From Malania oleifera (lineage: Eukaryota > Streptophyta > Magnoliopsida > Santalales > Ximeniaceae), in NCBI RefSeq assembly GCF_029873635.1, contig NC_080420.1, forward strand, positions 121,280,719 through 121,344,718: a stretch of 64,000 nt of DNA, in the 5' to 3' direction. The translations under genes and the position numbers were made by a program. Positions within the stretch are counted from its first letter, which is position 1; each line of letters starts with the position of its first letter. Positions 22,996 to 39,142 of this stretch are shown piece after piece. A model generated the notes under the pieces. That model was not told the origin of the DNA. It worked only from the letters and a program-made list of their open reading frames with translations, and ran no database searches.

Positions 22996-25102
22996 AGTAA
23001 GTTATTATGATATGCATTTAATATATAGGTTAAAGGTATATATATATATATAAAGTGTGAGAGCTTCTTCAAGAAGTTTTACTTTAATTAATGATTATTA
23101 TATATAAAATATAACTCAAACTTTTTCAAGAAGCTTGCTTAGATTTTTTGGAAGTGCTCTCTCTCTCCCTCTCCTCTCTCACTCCTACGACTTTCTCTCT
23201 CTTTTCGATTCTGGGCTAGTTTTAGGCCGGATCGACAAACCGAAGCCACCACGACGCCCCTGGCGAAATTCTCTACAAGTCTGCCGGAGCGGATCGTCAG
23301 GGAAACGAAGTTGGATTTCATCCCAAATCCAAGGTAAGACTTTATATTCAATATTTAGATTTTTGATAGTTGAAGAAAGTGATATACGGGTAAAAATACT
23401 AAATTTTAATATTAGAAATTTTCAGTTCTAGGGGTGTTGATTGGGAACATTGGGAATCATCCCTAAGTTGAGATAAGACTTTTTAAGTCGAATTTAACTT
23501 AGTGGTAGTTATAGAAAATGTTGTACGTACGAAAATACTAAACTTTAATTCTGCGAGTTTTCATTTTCACGGTATTGAGTTGAGAACCTTGTGGGTACGG
23601 GGAAGATTTTCTTATGGGCTTTTCAGGAATCAGGTAAGGGGATAAATTAAGCTAGTTTTGTTTTGAAAAAATGCATGTATATATATGTAGCATCTGGTTT
23701 CAGGAAAAACAAATATATTTATATATATGATTTATATTTGGAAAATACTGTTTAAATGATGATATGTTGAATACGTGGAATATTTGTTTATTGTGACATG
23801 AGTATAAAAATGTTGTGAAATACTATTTTCTGGGAATGGGGACAATATTGATTTCTATGATGAAAAACCAGCGTACGGGCCGAGATATTTATATATATAT
23901 ATATGTGTGTGTGATTTACCGGCGTACGGGCCGTGCTATGTGGATGAGATTTGCCAGCATAGGGTGTGCTACGTGATTTGCCCGCGTACAGGCCGAACTA
24001 TGTGATTTGCCAGCGTACGAGCTGTGCTATGTGATTTGCCGGCGTACGGGCCGAGTTATAATAAAATGTGTAATTCCGGCGTACGAACCGATGATTTTCA
24101 TGAAATATGTATATGTGAAAAATGATATGATTGATTTGATAATTATTGATATGAGATATCCATGTATCACGATTTTAGTATATGTATATGATATCAGAAC
24201 CTGGTTGGTTTGGTCTAGGCTAGCACTTGCACGGTACCGTTGCTATGTGTCCATGGTCCTCGTGATCATGATATCTGTGTTAACGCCGCTGTACGGAGTG
24301 GTGTGAGATTGGATGGTCGATGTGGTTATTTTCAAAAAGTGTGCTGTTATCGCCCTTGGTGTACGGACCAGTCTAGGTAGACCCATCGGACCTACAGACT
24401 ACTGTTTAACTTGGCAGTGGTCGGCCAACGATTGTCAGGTTCCGCCTTCGGGCCACACAACCCAGTCATGTGGGGGTAATACATGACCACAGCCAGCTAA
24501 CCTACCAGGATTGTTTTTATGTTATTATTATTATGATATGAGATGAGAAATGTTTATGAAAATACAGTATGTTCTGCCATGTTTTGATATGCATATGTTT
24601 TCCCATATTTGATAAACAGTATTGAATATGTTATGTATGATATATGTAGAACACAGAATACTCATGTTGCCACACACTGGTATTAGTTTATTTCCCTTAC
24701 TGAGAGGTGTCTCACCCCTAAATCTTATACATTTTTCAGGAGCCCCTGATAGGAGAGCGGGAAAAGCCCCGCTGATCTAGATCAGTTGTTTGCCCTTTTT
24801 GGAAGGGTAGGTTTTTGGTAGGGACAGTTAGGTTTTGTGGGGATTGTCCTTAGATTTCATTTTTGAGATGTATATACTGTGAGATAGTAATTGTAGTGAC
24901 TCTAGTATGTGTTATGCACATTATGATGAGATGTATATGATTTTATACTTTCTGCTGCATAGGCTTCTGCTGTATATTTTGTTATATCCCTGGTGCCCAC
25001 GGGCCCAAGTGGATTGTGACCTGTTAAGCTGGAATGTATGATGTGATGATAATTTATTTATATAAAAAAAAAATATATGTGAAAAAGGAGCAGGTCGTTA
25101 CA
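22795..25102 (+). repeat. 3' LTR of the Ty3 element
   Basis: Same ends and internal order as the 5' LTR. Its 'cggcgtacgggccg' array (about 23868-24095) is shorter, it has a (TG)n run at about 22951-22974, and the terminal (TA)n(TG)n tract is reduced to a short A-rich stretch (25062-25080). The hairpin is at 24694-24718. Confidence 0.93.
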
Positions 25103-25788
25103 ATAGCATATTTCCCTTACCTGATTTCTGCTAAAATCCCCTACTGAGACGGGTCCTACACCCGCAGGGTTTTCCACTTAACACCCTGAAAATCATAAAT
25201 ATCAGAACAAAACATTACTATTTCCATGTCTATTACATTTCTTACAACTGCTAGAAACTCAAATTCCGAATAAAAGACCTGACCTTGGATTTGGGATAAA
25301 TTCCAACTTCGTTTCACCAACGATCCGCTTTGGCACACTTGAAGAGAACTCCGCCAAAAACGTCGTGGTGGCATCAGATCGTCGATCCGGTGACTGACGG
25401 GGCCAGAATCGAAGGGAGAAGAGGGAGAGGCCGTAGGAGAGAGAGAAGAGAGTGGTGCTGATTTTCTATGATTAAAATGAGTTTAGGTCTATTTATATTG
25501 CGGGCTTCATCGACGAACCTTACCCATCGTCGACGAAATTTAGAGTAGCCCAAATTCTTCTCTCGATATTTTCTCGTAAACGAGATGGAACCTCGTCGAT
25601 GAGGTCCTGAAGAACCCTCATCGACGAACCCCTGTATTCGTCGACAAGGCTTAGAAATTTCTTGAAATTATTATTACCTCAAAAGTGCGATATCGTCGAC
25701 GAAGTCTACTACCTCCTTCGGTTCCTGTTTCCATTTTCCTCCCTCTTTATAATTAAAATACCATTATTCTTCGGGTCACTACAATAAA

Positions 25789-26350
25789 TGTATTTTCATC
25801 ATAAAATAATAACAAATCAAAAATTTTATTAACTTATAATAAGGAATATAGAAGGAATAATTGTTTCAAAATTTTCATCATTATTAGTAAATAATACTAT
25901 AAAATTTTTTTCTGAATCTACAATAAAAAAATAGAAAAAGAACAATTATGCATTTCATGTTTTATATTGAATAGAATCACATAAAATTTACATCAATAAC
26001 TTTAATTATTATATTTCTAAAGAATTACCATCATCTTTATGTAAATACTCAGACTCTTTCTTTCCGACCTATTTGACTCTCTGGCCGTAGTTATTTAGGT
26101 GGCATCCTGAGATTTGATGAATTCCTCGTGAGAACACACAAAATAAAGATATGAATGAGGTAAATAGAAAAGGAAAATAGATATTTCGTAAATCATATGT
26201 AATTGTATTGTTTGCCCACAACAAGTGTTAGTTAAAGAAAAATAACAACTTTTTCCTTACTATTCTTAAAATATAGTGACACTAAATTAAATTTAAATAA
26301 ATGTTGTTTATGGTGTGGTTCTTATACTTCGAGAGTTTATAAACAAAGGA
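25789..26350. other. AT-rich spacer, no gene seen
   Basis: Flanking DNA right of the solo LTR. No reading frame or family motif stands out. Confidence 0.45.
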
Positions 26351-26353
26351 AAA

Positions 26354-26880
26354 AATATATGGATGTGGTTTTGGTGCAGGGCAGCAACAAAGCGCACTCG
26401 TCGACGAGGAGATACCGAAGACTCGTTGACAAGTGGACAGATTCGTGGATGAGTGGATAAAATCGTCGCCAATTCTTTGGCTCGTCGACGAGTGCCTTGT
26501 TCTCATCGATGAGTGGTTGCTGGGTTGCGAGAAAGAATTTAAATTTTGAATTTGAACATTGAAGTGATTGGGTATTTAGGGGGAAACCCTCGAGGAGTTG
26601 TTATATATGTCATTCTAGGCATATTTCAACATATAAGAGAGTATGAGAGGGTGAGAGAAGGAGAGAAGATTATTATATTGTGAGACTTTGATTTTTATAG
26701 TGAATCTTTTACCAATTGCTCCTGTGGATATAGGCTTTGCCAAACCACGTAATTCCTGATATCATTACATTTATATTGCTATGATTGTGAAATGTTTTCT
26801 ATTTATCACCATTTTGTTTGTTGCAAGTATGTATGTGTGATCTTTTATATAATGTTCATTCTGTTGCACATTGTTGAGAG
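26354..26880 (+). mobile_element. Copia-type solo LTR (ends approximate)
   Basis: The segment parallels the copia LTRs at 44079-44605 and 62701-63276 read on the minus strand. It begins with a 'tgtggttttggtg' phrase, then an array of TCGTCGACGA-like palindromes (about 26396-26520). 'atttaaattttgaatttgaacatt' follows, then a TATA-like 'gttatatatg' (about 26599-26608). The shared module 'cctgtggatataggctttgccaaaccacgtaa' lies at 26721-26752. No coding sequence adjoins. Ends and target duplication are not certain. Confidence 0.6.
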
Positions 26881-27371
26881 AGACCGCCCTTATTTTTCAC
26901 AACAATAAAAATTTCAAATTGATATATAAATTAATAAATCTTAAAAATAGGCCAAAAGCCCATAACTCTTCACTAATTCCTTCATTATCTCTATTACTCC
27001 TCTCGAAACTCTCCCATAATCACCATTATTCTCTAATTACCTGTCCAAAAGTAATAAATTTAAATATAATTTGTTTATAAATTTATATTAATATTATTAG
27101 ATTTCAAAGTCAATTGGATAAAATTGTCTCAAAACAATTATTTTTTTTTTTCCAAATAAGGAATAATGAAATTACGACTATGAAAATAATAATGTCAATA
27201 CTTATTAATTTGTATTTAAGGCAGGGGCAAAATAGGCAACGGAAGTAGAACCCTACGCCTCCGCTGTTATATCTAAACGCAAACCCAAGGAAGAAGCCCT
27301 GGCCGCCCAGCTGCGTAGGGTTTTCATTTTGTTGTCTTCGGCTTCCAACTTCTGAAGCAAAAACCCTAGCA
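26881..27371 (+). promoter_or_regulatory. RPS3a promoter region with telo-box
   Basis: A telo-box (AAACCCTA, 27361-27368) lies 4 bp before the start codon and a CT-rich leader (27310-27350) precedes it. 'aggccaaaagcccat' at about 26949-26963 resembles a site II element. Telo-boxes plus site II elements are the standard pair in plant ribosomal-protein promoters. No clear TATA box, also usual for this class. Confidence 0.65.
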
Positions 27372-30562
<3,191 letters not shown>

Positions 30563-33500
30563 AGTAAAGAAAATCATCTCTTGCATTAATTTTGGTTTTT
30601 TCAGAGACTTTCTCCTTTCAATCTTCAATGAGAAGTTTTTTTCAATCTTTTTAGACAGTTTTGGGCATTTTTATTTTAGATGGGGCTAGTGTGCTCTAAG
30701 ATATGTTGTGAGAACATAAATATTGCTATTCGAGAAGAAGACCTTTTATTTAAATGCATTTAATATTTTGTTTGTTCCCGAGATATTCTCTGTTGTTTAT
30801 GTTAATGCTCATCTTCCTCCTTGCATGTTCTTCTTAGGCCTTGTTCTGAATATGGAAAATGAAGGAATAAATTAAAATACAGAAAAATATTAGAGCAAAT
30901 TAATAGTGTAATTTTCACTTGTAATTATCTTTCAATTTTTCTTATTTTAACTGGCAGATGAGTAACAATAGAGAATTGATTTTATAAAAAATATATTTTA
31001 TTAATTTCTTTGTGAATCAGCTGGTGTTGTATTGGATTGTATTAAGCTGTCGAGAAGCTCGTGTTCAAATTTACTAGAATGGCTGACCCATGTAATGTTG
31101 CTCTTAATTTTTTGTAAAAACATAACCTGTTTGATTGCTTTTCACATAGGAAAGATAGAAATCGTCTTGGTAGACATTATGAACAAGACCAATCTAATAT
31201 TTGCTGTAAGAGCGACTAAATATCGAGGATTAATATCAAATGAGATCGTACTTGGGCAATATCAATTAGTGTTGCTAATCTTTTATACGGTGAGACCACC
31301 GTGATCACAAATCCGAGAGGATCTAAGAGTGTATTTTGCCCTAACCTCATTCCTAAGCAGCCTTTGTTCAAGTATAACTAGATAAAAATTTCCAGTCTTT
31401 CCAAACCCATGTCCAAGAAAATCCTTGATTACCCGAACCGACTTGCTTACAAAGAAAGTTATCGATTAGGGCATATCTATGTATAGGTCCCTTTGTAGGT
31501 TATAGTCCTCACTGAATTTTCACTTCACTTGTTATTGCATGAGATGTAAGTTAAAGTAAATAAAATTTAGGAGGCTATTTCAATATTAAAAGAAAAAATA
31601 GAGTAGGAAGTCAAATTGAGAAAAATTCAATGTAGCAAAAGTAAGTTTTTTGTTTTGATTAGGGCCCTAATATTGTCTAATTGATATTCTATTAACCTTA
31701 CAAATTAAAATAAATAAATAAATAAATAAAAGTTCTCTCTAGGAACATCTGAGTTTAAGATTTATGTCAAAAGGATGGATACTACCAACTAAATCATTAA
31801 GCCTGCTCGCTTCAACCCATTTTTCTTTAGAGATTGACCTAAGGTTTATCAACATCGATCATATCCACTCAGTTTTCGGATCGCTACAATATTATTTGGA
31901 CGATTTACTTGATTCAACCTACTTAGATGTTGTAATCAAATTATCGGCTATTCATTTAATTCAACTCGATTTCGATTTGAAAAATCACTAGATTGATCTT
32001 GTCAATTCGATTCAACATCCACCTCCCGCGAATATTGATATTATTATTTTTGTGGTTTACAACAATATTTATAGGTTAAGTTTCACTTTTTAATTTTCAT
32101 TGGTATTGCGTATGTTTTGCAAAATTTCTAATAAATCATGCTCATCTCGGTATTCATTTTTCAGACAAATAAATTAACTTGCCAATCCAACCCAACTCAC
32201 CAAAGGATCAAATCTATTCAAACTGCATCCAATGTGATTTGAATTTGACTTAGGTCATTTTTTTCTCCTCAAACTAAACTAATTGGCTTAGTTGAAAATT
32301 TAAGTCTGAGCTGACCCAACTTAAACTGCAAAAACGTTTTAGATTTCTCTATGTATTCTCTTAGGCTTTCCCCTTATGATTAAGCAGAAAAAGAGGACAT
32401 AATCTACTTGCTAGTTGTAGAGAGGCAATAGGAGGAGATTTGTTTAACTAGAATTAAGCAAACCAAAATAATCTAATCTATACAAATTTGGAATTCAAAA
32501 TTAAACCAACTAAAATAATATAACCCATACTCTAAAATAAATTTTTAAAAAATTTTCAAAAAAATCAAACGAATTAAAATCAACCCAAATCCTTGAACCT
32601 ATCAAATGCTCTTCTTTTAGCTGAATTCATAACAAATATACTATTTAAGTTGAGTTGATTAATTTTTAAGTCACCATTCAAGTGGAGAATAACCATAAGC
32701 CCGAAATGAAAATGGAATTATTGAAATCAAGCAATTTAATTCCTCATGATCTTGAAATTAATTTAGAATTTTTGAAAATCAACAATGTAACTATCCCCCA
32801 ACTCAAACACTAATTCAAGATTTTTCATAGAATTTTTTTAGCTCATGAATTAATAATTAACCTTAAAATAGATAATTAATTTTAAAATTTTAAGCTAAAA
32901 ATTAATTTGAACAGAATTTTCTTAAAATAAAGTAGGAAAAAACTTAGAAACAGAGTGCATAACTTGATGATAGCCTAAAAAAAAAAATAACATAAAAAAA
33001 TTGTTTGAGATTACAAAAAGTATGCCTTAAAAATAAATCCTATCTTATTTCTCAAATGCTATCGTGGCATTGCTTCGGTACTATATAAACATCAATATTT
33101 CACATGCTTAAGTGTTTTTCACACAATATGAAAACATTAATGCAAATTATTTATCATAAACGAGTACATGATAAAAGCTTAACACACAAAATATTGAAGC
33201 TATGCAAGTGAAGGAGCAGGTGTCTATCAATTGGACGATCATATTTTTATCAAATATTTGAGGCTTTTTATGTGGAAAAACTATTCAATATATAATAAAG
33301 ACACCAATGATTTGACAAATAGATCTCCAAAAATTTACTTCGATAAAATGTTTGTTAGCATTCTCCCATTTTCTAAAGCAACATTCAAAATTATGAGACG
33401 CTCTCAAATCTATAGCCATTTTAGTTTAAGAAAAGAAAATAAAAAGATCAGTACAACTTTATTAATAAAATATAGATCAATAGAATACAATAGATTGTCG

Positions 33501-34654
33501 CGTAACAATTTCAATGTGAATATTCTACAAATCAAACTAATGCAAACCATGATTAATATTGATTGAAAACTATTTATTTTTTGATGTTTTGCGAATATTA
33601 ACTATATTTGAGTTTGATGACACGATAGATTTAACCTACTTAATAATTCTCTCTAACTACACGAGAATTATATTGGTATTTATATTAAATTATTGAATAT
33701 ACTCTTCTTCACGGGATAACGTGTATCAAGCACATACATTCATATTAAAAATATATGCCAACTTACAATGGAGAATGAGTTTAATCTAAGTAATAGTTTT
33801 AGATAATAAATAAATAAAATTTTATTCAACACTTTGTTTAAAATTCCAATATATTATTGTTCAAACCCAAATTCAACATAAATTTAATTCTTTTTGACAT
33901 GAGTTTTTTTTAAATAAAAACAAAAATGATATGAGATGATAAGATATCCTCGTATGCCCCAAGAACAAGAATCAATTGTCTAGTAATTTTTTAAAAAAGG
34001 GAGAAACTATCAGAGCTAATTTAATACTGCATTATGATAAATTCTCTCATTATTATACATCTTGTGATCAAGTATTTTGTCACGGCAACATTTTTACGAA
34101 TCGAATTAAAAAATTAGAGACTACTGTCACATGAAAATATACAAGTAACCATCAATGAATCTAATAGCAATAGCAATATATCCCTGATTGTGTGTAAGTA
34201 AACATCAATTAATATAAGTAACCATCAAAAGTAAACATCAATAAATCAAATAGTAATACAAGTAACCATCAAAGAATCAAAAAGCAATATATCGCAACCT
34301 AAGAACATCAACGTTGACAATTGTTGAAGTCCACTGCAACATCATAACCCCACCCCCGTGCAGAATAATCTTATGGAAAAGAAGATGCAGAGAAGCAGCT
34401 TGAAGACAAGCGTGCACGAGAGGATTAAACAGCCACAACTCACGCATTCAAATTCAAAAGATGATATTCATACTCAAACTCAATCTTAATTTGAGCAATC
34501 GATCTAATCTTAACCTAAGCAGAGACTTGGATCGGAGCCGAAGCTACTTGGCACTTATAACTTGGGTTCCTCAAGCCATGCCTAAGCATCGACCTGAAAT
34601 AATGACTCAAAAACTGATGGAGTCGAATGAGGGCCTCAAAAATCAGTAGCATTC

Positions 34655-34700
<46 letters not shown>

Positions 34701-35037
34701 TCATATGGTGGGGGTGGCTTCAATGATATTTGCTGCCCAAGATTCATTTCATTCATGTAAATAAAAACAAAAATAGACAACATTTCCCCTTTCTGTTCTA
34801 ATGACTCAGCAGTCAAAATGCCATTTTAAAGCACACAATCAGAGAGCCTGACAAGACTTCCCATGCAGCCTTCAAATGTTTCTTTTTCCCTTAGAAAGAC
34901 ACCTACCTTCTAAAACTTAAAAACTCAAAAAAAGGCAAAAAAGAAAAAAGGTAAAACAATTGAGCGCCCAACTGCCCAGGCTTCATCCCCAAATCAAATA
35001 GTGTCAGCAGAAATCCGCATTGCCATCTCTTCTTCCC
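30563..35037. other. Intergenic region between RPS3a and calreticulin
   Basis: The first about 180 bp are the probable RPS3a 3' UTR; the last 250-300 bp before 35038 are the probable calreticulin 3' UTR (opposite strand). Between them is AT-rich DNA with no supported gene. Short frames (for example 33231-33566) show no family motif. The stretch at about 31840-32340 has degenerate 'aactcgattcg/ttgagttga' phrases of an old dispersed repeat. Confidence 0.5.
34656..34697 (+). repeat. (GA)n microsatellite
   Basis: About 20 uninterrupted GA units, between the RPS3a and calreticulin 3' ends. Confidence 0.9.
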
Positions 35038-38000
35038 TCACAGTTCATCCTGCAAAAATACAGCAGACGATAAATAACCATATCGGACATGAACAATAGA
35101 AATTAGATATAAAAGTAATTTTGGCAGAAAGAAATATTACTTTAACATCATCATCCTTTTCATCTTGGCTAGACTCTGATTTGGCTTCTGTATCAGAGTC
35201 ATCCCCAGCAGCATCATCAGCATCAGCATCAGCATCATCATCTTCATCCTCAGCCTGAAAAGTTACAAGAGGTAGCAGCAGAAATAAGACCAAACCAAAC
35301 CAAACCAAACCAAATTCCTCACAAACCTAATTATATAACATGAACACAAACTTACATCAGAATCAACCGGACCACCCTTTGATTCCTGATATTTAAAACA
35401 AAATCAGATTCGTTAGTTTGTCTTAGAAAACAGAAATGGAAAAAAGAATCTTCCTAAAGCTAATAAAGCCTTTAAAAAAAAAATTGGTTGCAATTGTGCA
35501 AGATGAGTGGGTGTGTGGGTGTTGGGGGGATAAATCACTCAAAGAATGGACAAAGTACCTCCTCTTCTCTTTTCTTCTCTGCCTCATCAAAGGCTGCCTT
35601 CTCAGCCTGCAAAAGTAACATGTTCTCAAATGTCAACACCAAGAAAAAAGGGTATATTAGAAGTAAACTTCAAAGGAGAAACTACAACATACATCCTTGT
35701 TTTTGCCCCATGTCTCTTCAGCCAGCTTCTTCGCATACTCCGGGTCGTCACAAATCAAGATGTTACTGAACAAGGTTCCAGCTTTAACCTAACACAATAC
35801 ATATGCATACAGGTTGACTCAAATTCGATCAAAGGGCACAACAACATTTAAGAAGTAGACAGATAAAGTTACCTGCCACAACTCAATGCCAACATACTTC
35901 AACTTGTCGTAAACATAGAGATTTGGGTCATCTTTGAAATCTGTCATAGCAGCAATTTCACATGTTTAGTGATTTAAAATTTTAAAGACGTATATTTGAA
36001 GTAGTGGTAAGCCATTAATGAATGGAAATGGAACCTGGGTTCTCAATCAATGGTGCCTTCCATTTTCCTTTGTAGTTGGGGTTCTTAATTTTCTGCAAAG
36101 GGCAAGTAATTATCAGTACTGCACTTAATAGCCATAAATTACTGAAGTTGATAGTCATACAACTAGTTTTAACAACTCCACAAACCTTCGGCGACCATGG
36201 TCCCTTGTAATCTGGGTTTGCGACGGTTGGGGCTGTCCATTCCCCATCCTCCTCATCATCCCAGTCCTCAGGCTGCAAAATTTCATTTCATCTAACTCAG
36301 TAAACAACAAAGCTGCCAAACATACAAAAAATTCTGTAAAAGAACGTATAATACTGACAGGAAATTCAAAATAATTACCTTCTTTGCATCAGTGTCTGGT
36401 ATCTCAAGTGGGATGTCATCATAACCCTTCAGAATTAGGAAAGTAAATGTGTTTTCAGATGTCAAATTAGTGATTTGGAACAAAACAGCATAGAAATTTA
36501 TAGAATTAAGGAATGATTACTTCAGGTTTCTTGTCTTCAGGATCATCAATGTACTCTACTTCATCCCAATCTTCAGGCTGTCACAACCATACAATTAGGT
36601 CACAGGAAAAAGACAACCAAACAAATTCAATAGAAACTAGTTCCCATTCATGTGTTAGTAATTACTTTCTTGGCCTCGGGATCTTTGATTTTCTTTGGTG
36701 GGAGAATATCCCAGTCCTTATACAGGGTACCAGACTGTTTCTGTACATTGTCAATGAGGATGCTGTAGGTAGCATCTGGACGGAGGATAAATGTATAAAC
36801 ATGGGTCAGCTGGTCAGTCTCACAAGGGACATCCTTCTTGATCAAATGATTTGTTCCATTGTATGTAAGAATGGCATGGACTTTCTTGGTGCTGTAGCCA
36901 CAGATATCTGGTCCAAACATGATACTGCAACCCGACCAAGCATTATACCAAATCAGAAACTTAAAAATGGCAATAAGAAAATTAAGAGTGAATTGTCGTA
37001 AGACAAAATACGCAAATAGAGGGGAACCAGCATTGACCTGTATGGGGTATCACCACCAAATTTCTTTTGATCAATGTCACCACTGAGCAACTTCATATAG
37101 CCACCACCACAGTCAAGTTTCTGCTCATGTTTCACAGAAAACTGGAAAACTAATGTCTTGTCCTTATTGCTGAATTCAGGAAACTCAGCTGAGATAGCAT
37201 AGAATCTGTAGTCTTCGCCAGTCTGGATGCCTGCATCACAACCAACAAACTCATGATCCAGCCAATTATTTTAGTTCTCACAATATAAACACACACACAG
37301 AGAACTACAGCAAAATATACCAAGTTTCATACATGTGTTCCTCATAACACCATAAAAAATGAATTTTCAAGTACCTTTATTGTTGGCGTCTCCATACCAT
37401 TTACCAGAGGTGTAGTTCCATTCCCCAGCCATGTTCTCATCTTTCTTCCAGTCGGATTTAACCCATCGATTTTCCCATCCATCTTACACATTCACCGAAA
37501 GAAACATATAATCACAATGCAGGAAATTATATGTGAATTAAAAATTGCACCTGTTCATATGATCACATGGAACTAACAAGAACTGTAAATACTGCACTGA
37601 ACTAAGAGATGAAGGACATCATGAAATCATCATATTTCCCAACGACTACCCATTTGAATGCAGATAATACTCAAGAAATAAAGAAGAAATAACTTGAAAG
37701 TCATTCTCATTCCACTTTGTTTTGGCAACATACAAGAGTAAACTTAGTTGACCTAATCAAAATAGAAATTGGAATTCCAGTTTATTCTGACCAAATACTG
37801 TAAAATATATGATCTGAAAGCTAAATTCCAATAAATTTTCAAAATTTTCCATATCAATCAAAAAAAGAAAAAGGGTTAACACAATTCAAGAGCATATAAT
37901 TTCAAGATAATTAACAACTCAAGAAAGTTTACATGCAGGAGTGGCAATAGCAGGTGATACTATATGCCCAGAAAGATTTCATGTTTCTTTTCCCCCACCC

Positions 38001-38817
38001 CCTCCTCTAGTCTCCCTCTTTTCAACATTTACCAATTGGCCTAAAAGACTCGCAAAAGACCAATTCAACATAAAATCAACAGCAGTCTCAGATACACACG
38101 ACTGTAAGGCTGCCTTGAGAATAGTCTGCTAACCCTAATGTAAAATGGAAACAAGAATTCCTCGCCACATATCCTATACAATTACCGCATCCCTTCGTCT
38201 ACAGCTACTGAAAACGGATCAAAGCAAATGCATAACGACCCAAGTCATCAGAGGTGATATCAGTATAAACGATCAACAGATTCAAATTAACTCAAAAGAG
38301 GACCATTCCCCAAGCAGGCCACATTCTCCTCTTCCATTCACACACAACTCTACTCACTAAAACCAGTTCTTCAAAAGTAACACCATTTTCAAAATCTCAC
38401 CTCTAAACAAAAACACACAACGGAGAAAATGTAAGGAACATGATAAAAAGCTTCATAATTTCTATCTATTAGGTCAATTTAATCACTGATCTACCACAAA
38501 AATGACGATTCCGCATGTTCCAAACAACAAAACCTATATAGCCACTCTAAATTAACAGATCGAAGATTATGCACGAAGAGAACACCGATCTTTCTCAAGC
38601 AGGGTAATATAAAAATAAACTATACTCGTAAACCTCAAAACGCCAAAACGCAAGCACAAATCTGTAGGTCAGAGGCAAAAAATCAAGACATAGAGAGAGT
38701 GTGCGAGAGAGTACCTCCGAAATTTTCTTCGAGGAACACTTCAGCAGATACGATAGCGACGAGAGAGAGCAGAGAGAGGAGAGAGAGAATGCGAGGGTTC
38801 CGTCTCTCGATCGCCAT
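35038..38817 (-). CDS. CRT: Calreticulin (ER lectin chaperone, plant CRT1/2 type)
   Basis: Fourteen exons (minus strand; 38715-38817, 37375-37482, 37038-37230, 36666-36924, 36521-36577, 36379-36426, 36186-36272, 36035-36092, 35873-35940, 35693-35788, 35559-35606, 35356-35385, 35141-35254, 35038-35049) join in frame to 426 aa. A signal peptide (residues 1-25, ending VAIVSA) is followed by [12 protein letters not shown]. The N-domain carries both family signatures, [16 protein letters not shown] (104-119) and IMFGPDICG (136-144), whose two cysteines match the known disulfide pair. Likely N-glycosylation sites are N57 (NYT) and N157 (NGT). The P-domain has the [13 protein letters not shown] and GPW/GKW repeats (about 210-305). 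The C-domain is acidic (360-423), the calcium store. The protein ends KDEL; the last exon codes only DEL and stop. It folds glycoproteins and buffers calcium in the ER lumen. Fourteen exons is the usual number for this plant gene. Looks intact. Confidence 0.97.
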
Positions 38818-38859
38818 GGCTGACCAGAGAGCAAGATCGAGAGAGAGAGAGGTTGAGCT

Positions 38860-39142
38860 GTGTGGAGAGATGTAGGAAAGGGCTAATATAGGGAGATCCT
38901 GTATCTCGATTTTTACCATGGACTGCGCGGTGAAAAATCCAAGCTGGACAGATAAAACTTCCGTGGACGAATAGCAATTGAACGCGTCAGCATTTCAGGC
39001 TACTAATGCAGACGTGGCGGCCGACGATTGGAAAATACACGAATTAAGTTCGTTCTGTACGTCACACGTGCTGCATCGCATCTATTTAGTGGTAGGTATA
39101 CATGTCAGCCCTTAAATTTCTGGGTACCTGTCCGCCACGTCA
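38860..39142 (-). promoter_or_regulatory. Calreticulin promoter with ERSE and UPRE-like elements
   Basis: On the minus strand the DNA has a perfect ER stress response element, CCAAT-N9-CCACG, at 39013-39031. Further upstream is TGACGTGG (39135-39142), which fits the unfolded-protein response element. Between them TGACGT (39059-39064) is followed on the plus strand by the G-box CACGTG (39065-39070). A TATA-like TATATTAG lies at 38883-38890, about 66-73 bp before the start codon. In plants these sites are bound by bZIP28/bZIP60 with NF-Y, and calreticulin genes are known targets of the unfolded protein response. Confidence 0.75.

Larger units (their letters stand above)
15336..25102 (+). mobile_element. 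Ty3/Gypsy chromovirus (Tekay/Del type), near complete but broken
   Basis: The element is 9.77 kb with a 2.36-kb 5' LTR (15336-17690), a tRNA-iMet primer site, gag-pol and a 2.31-kb 3' LTR (22795-25102). It is flanked by the perfect duplication ATAGC (15331-15335, 25103-25107) and inserted in the minus-strand LTR 14113-25783. Both LTRs begin TGTAGTAACCGGG and end GGTCGTTACA. The LTRs differ by only a few percent by eye outside the microsatellites and tandem arrays, so the insertion is fairly recent (a few million years at most by the usual reasoning). The coding region has roughly half a dozen breaks, so it is a fossil. The C-terminal chromodomain and domain order place it among the plant chromoviruses. 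Confidence 0.95.
14113..25783 (-). mobile_element. Minus-strand solo Ty3-type LTR, split by a later insertion
   Basis: The left part 14113-15335 and right part 25108-25783 together form one LTR of about 1.9 kb. Its plus-strand ends are TGTAACAACC and ...GTCACTACA, i.e. TGTAGTGACC...GGTTGTTACA on the minus strand. It is flanked by the perfect 5-bp duplication ATAAA (14108-14112 and 25784-25788). A minus-strand TATA (TATAAATAG, about 25486-25494) sits next to an array of TCGTCGACGA-type palindromes. There is no coding region of its own. It was already in place when the 15336-25102 element inserted, so it is the older of the two. Confidence 0.85.

Noticed and set aside
22866-23072. 68-codon frame on the minus strand
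   Set aside because: It translates a (TA)n/(TG)n microsatellite inside an LTR and is low-complexity.
33231-33566. 111-codon plus-strand frame in the intergenic region
   Set aside because: AT-driven composition, no family motif, no promoter or splice context.
36513-37001. 162-codon plus-strand frame
   Set aside because: Antisense to calreticulin exons 4 and 5; the opposite strand has the real, spliced gene.
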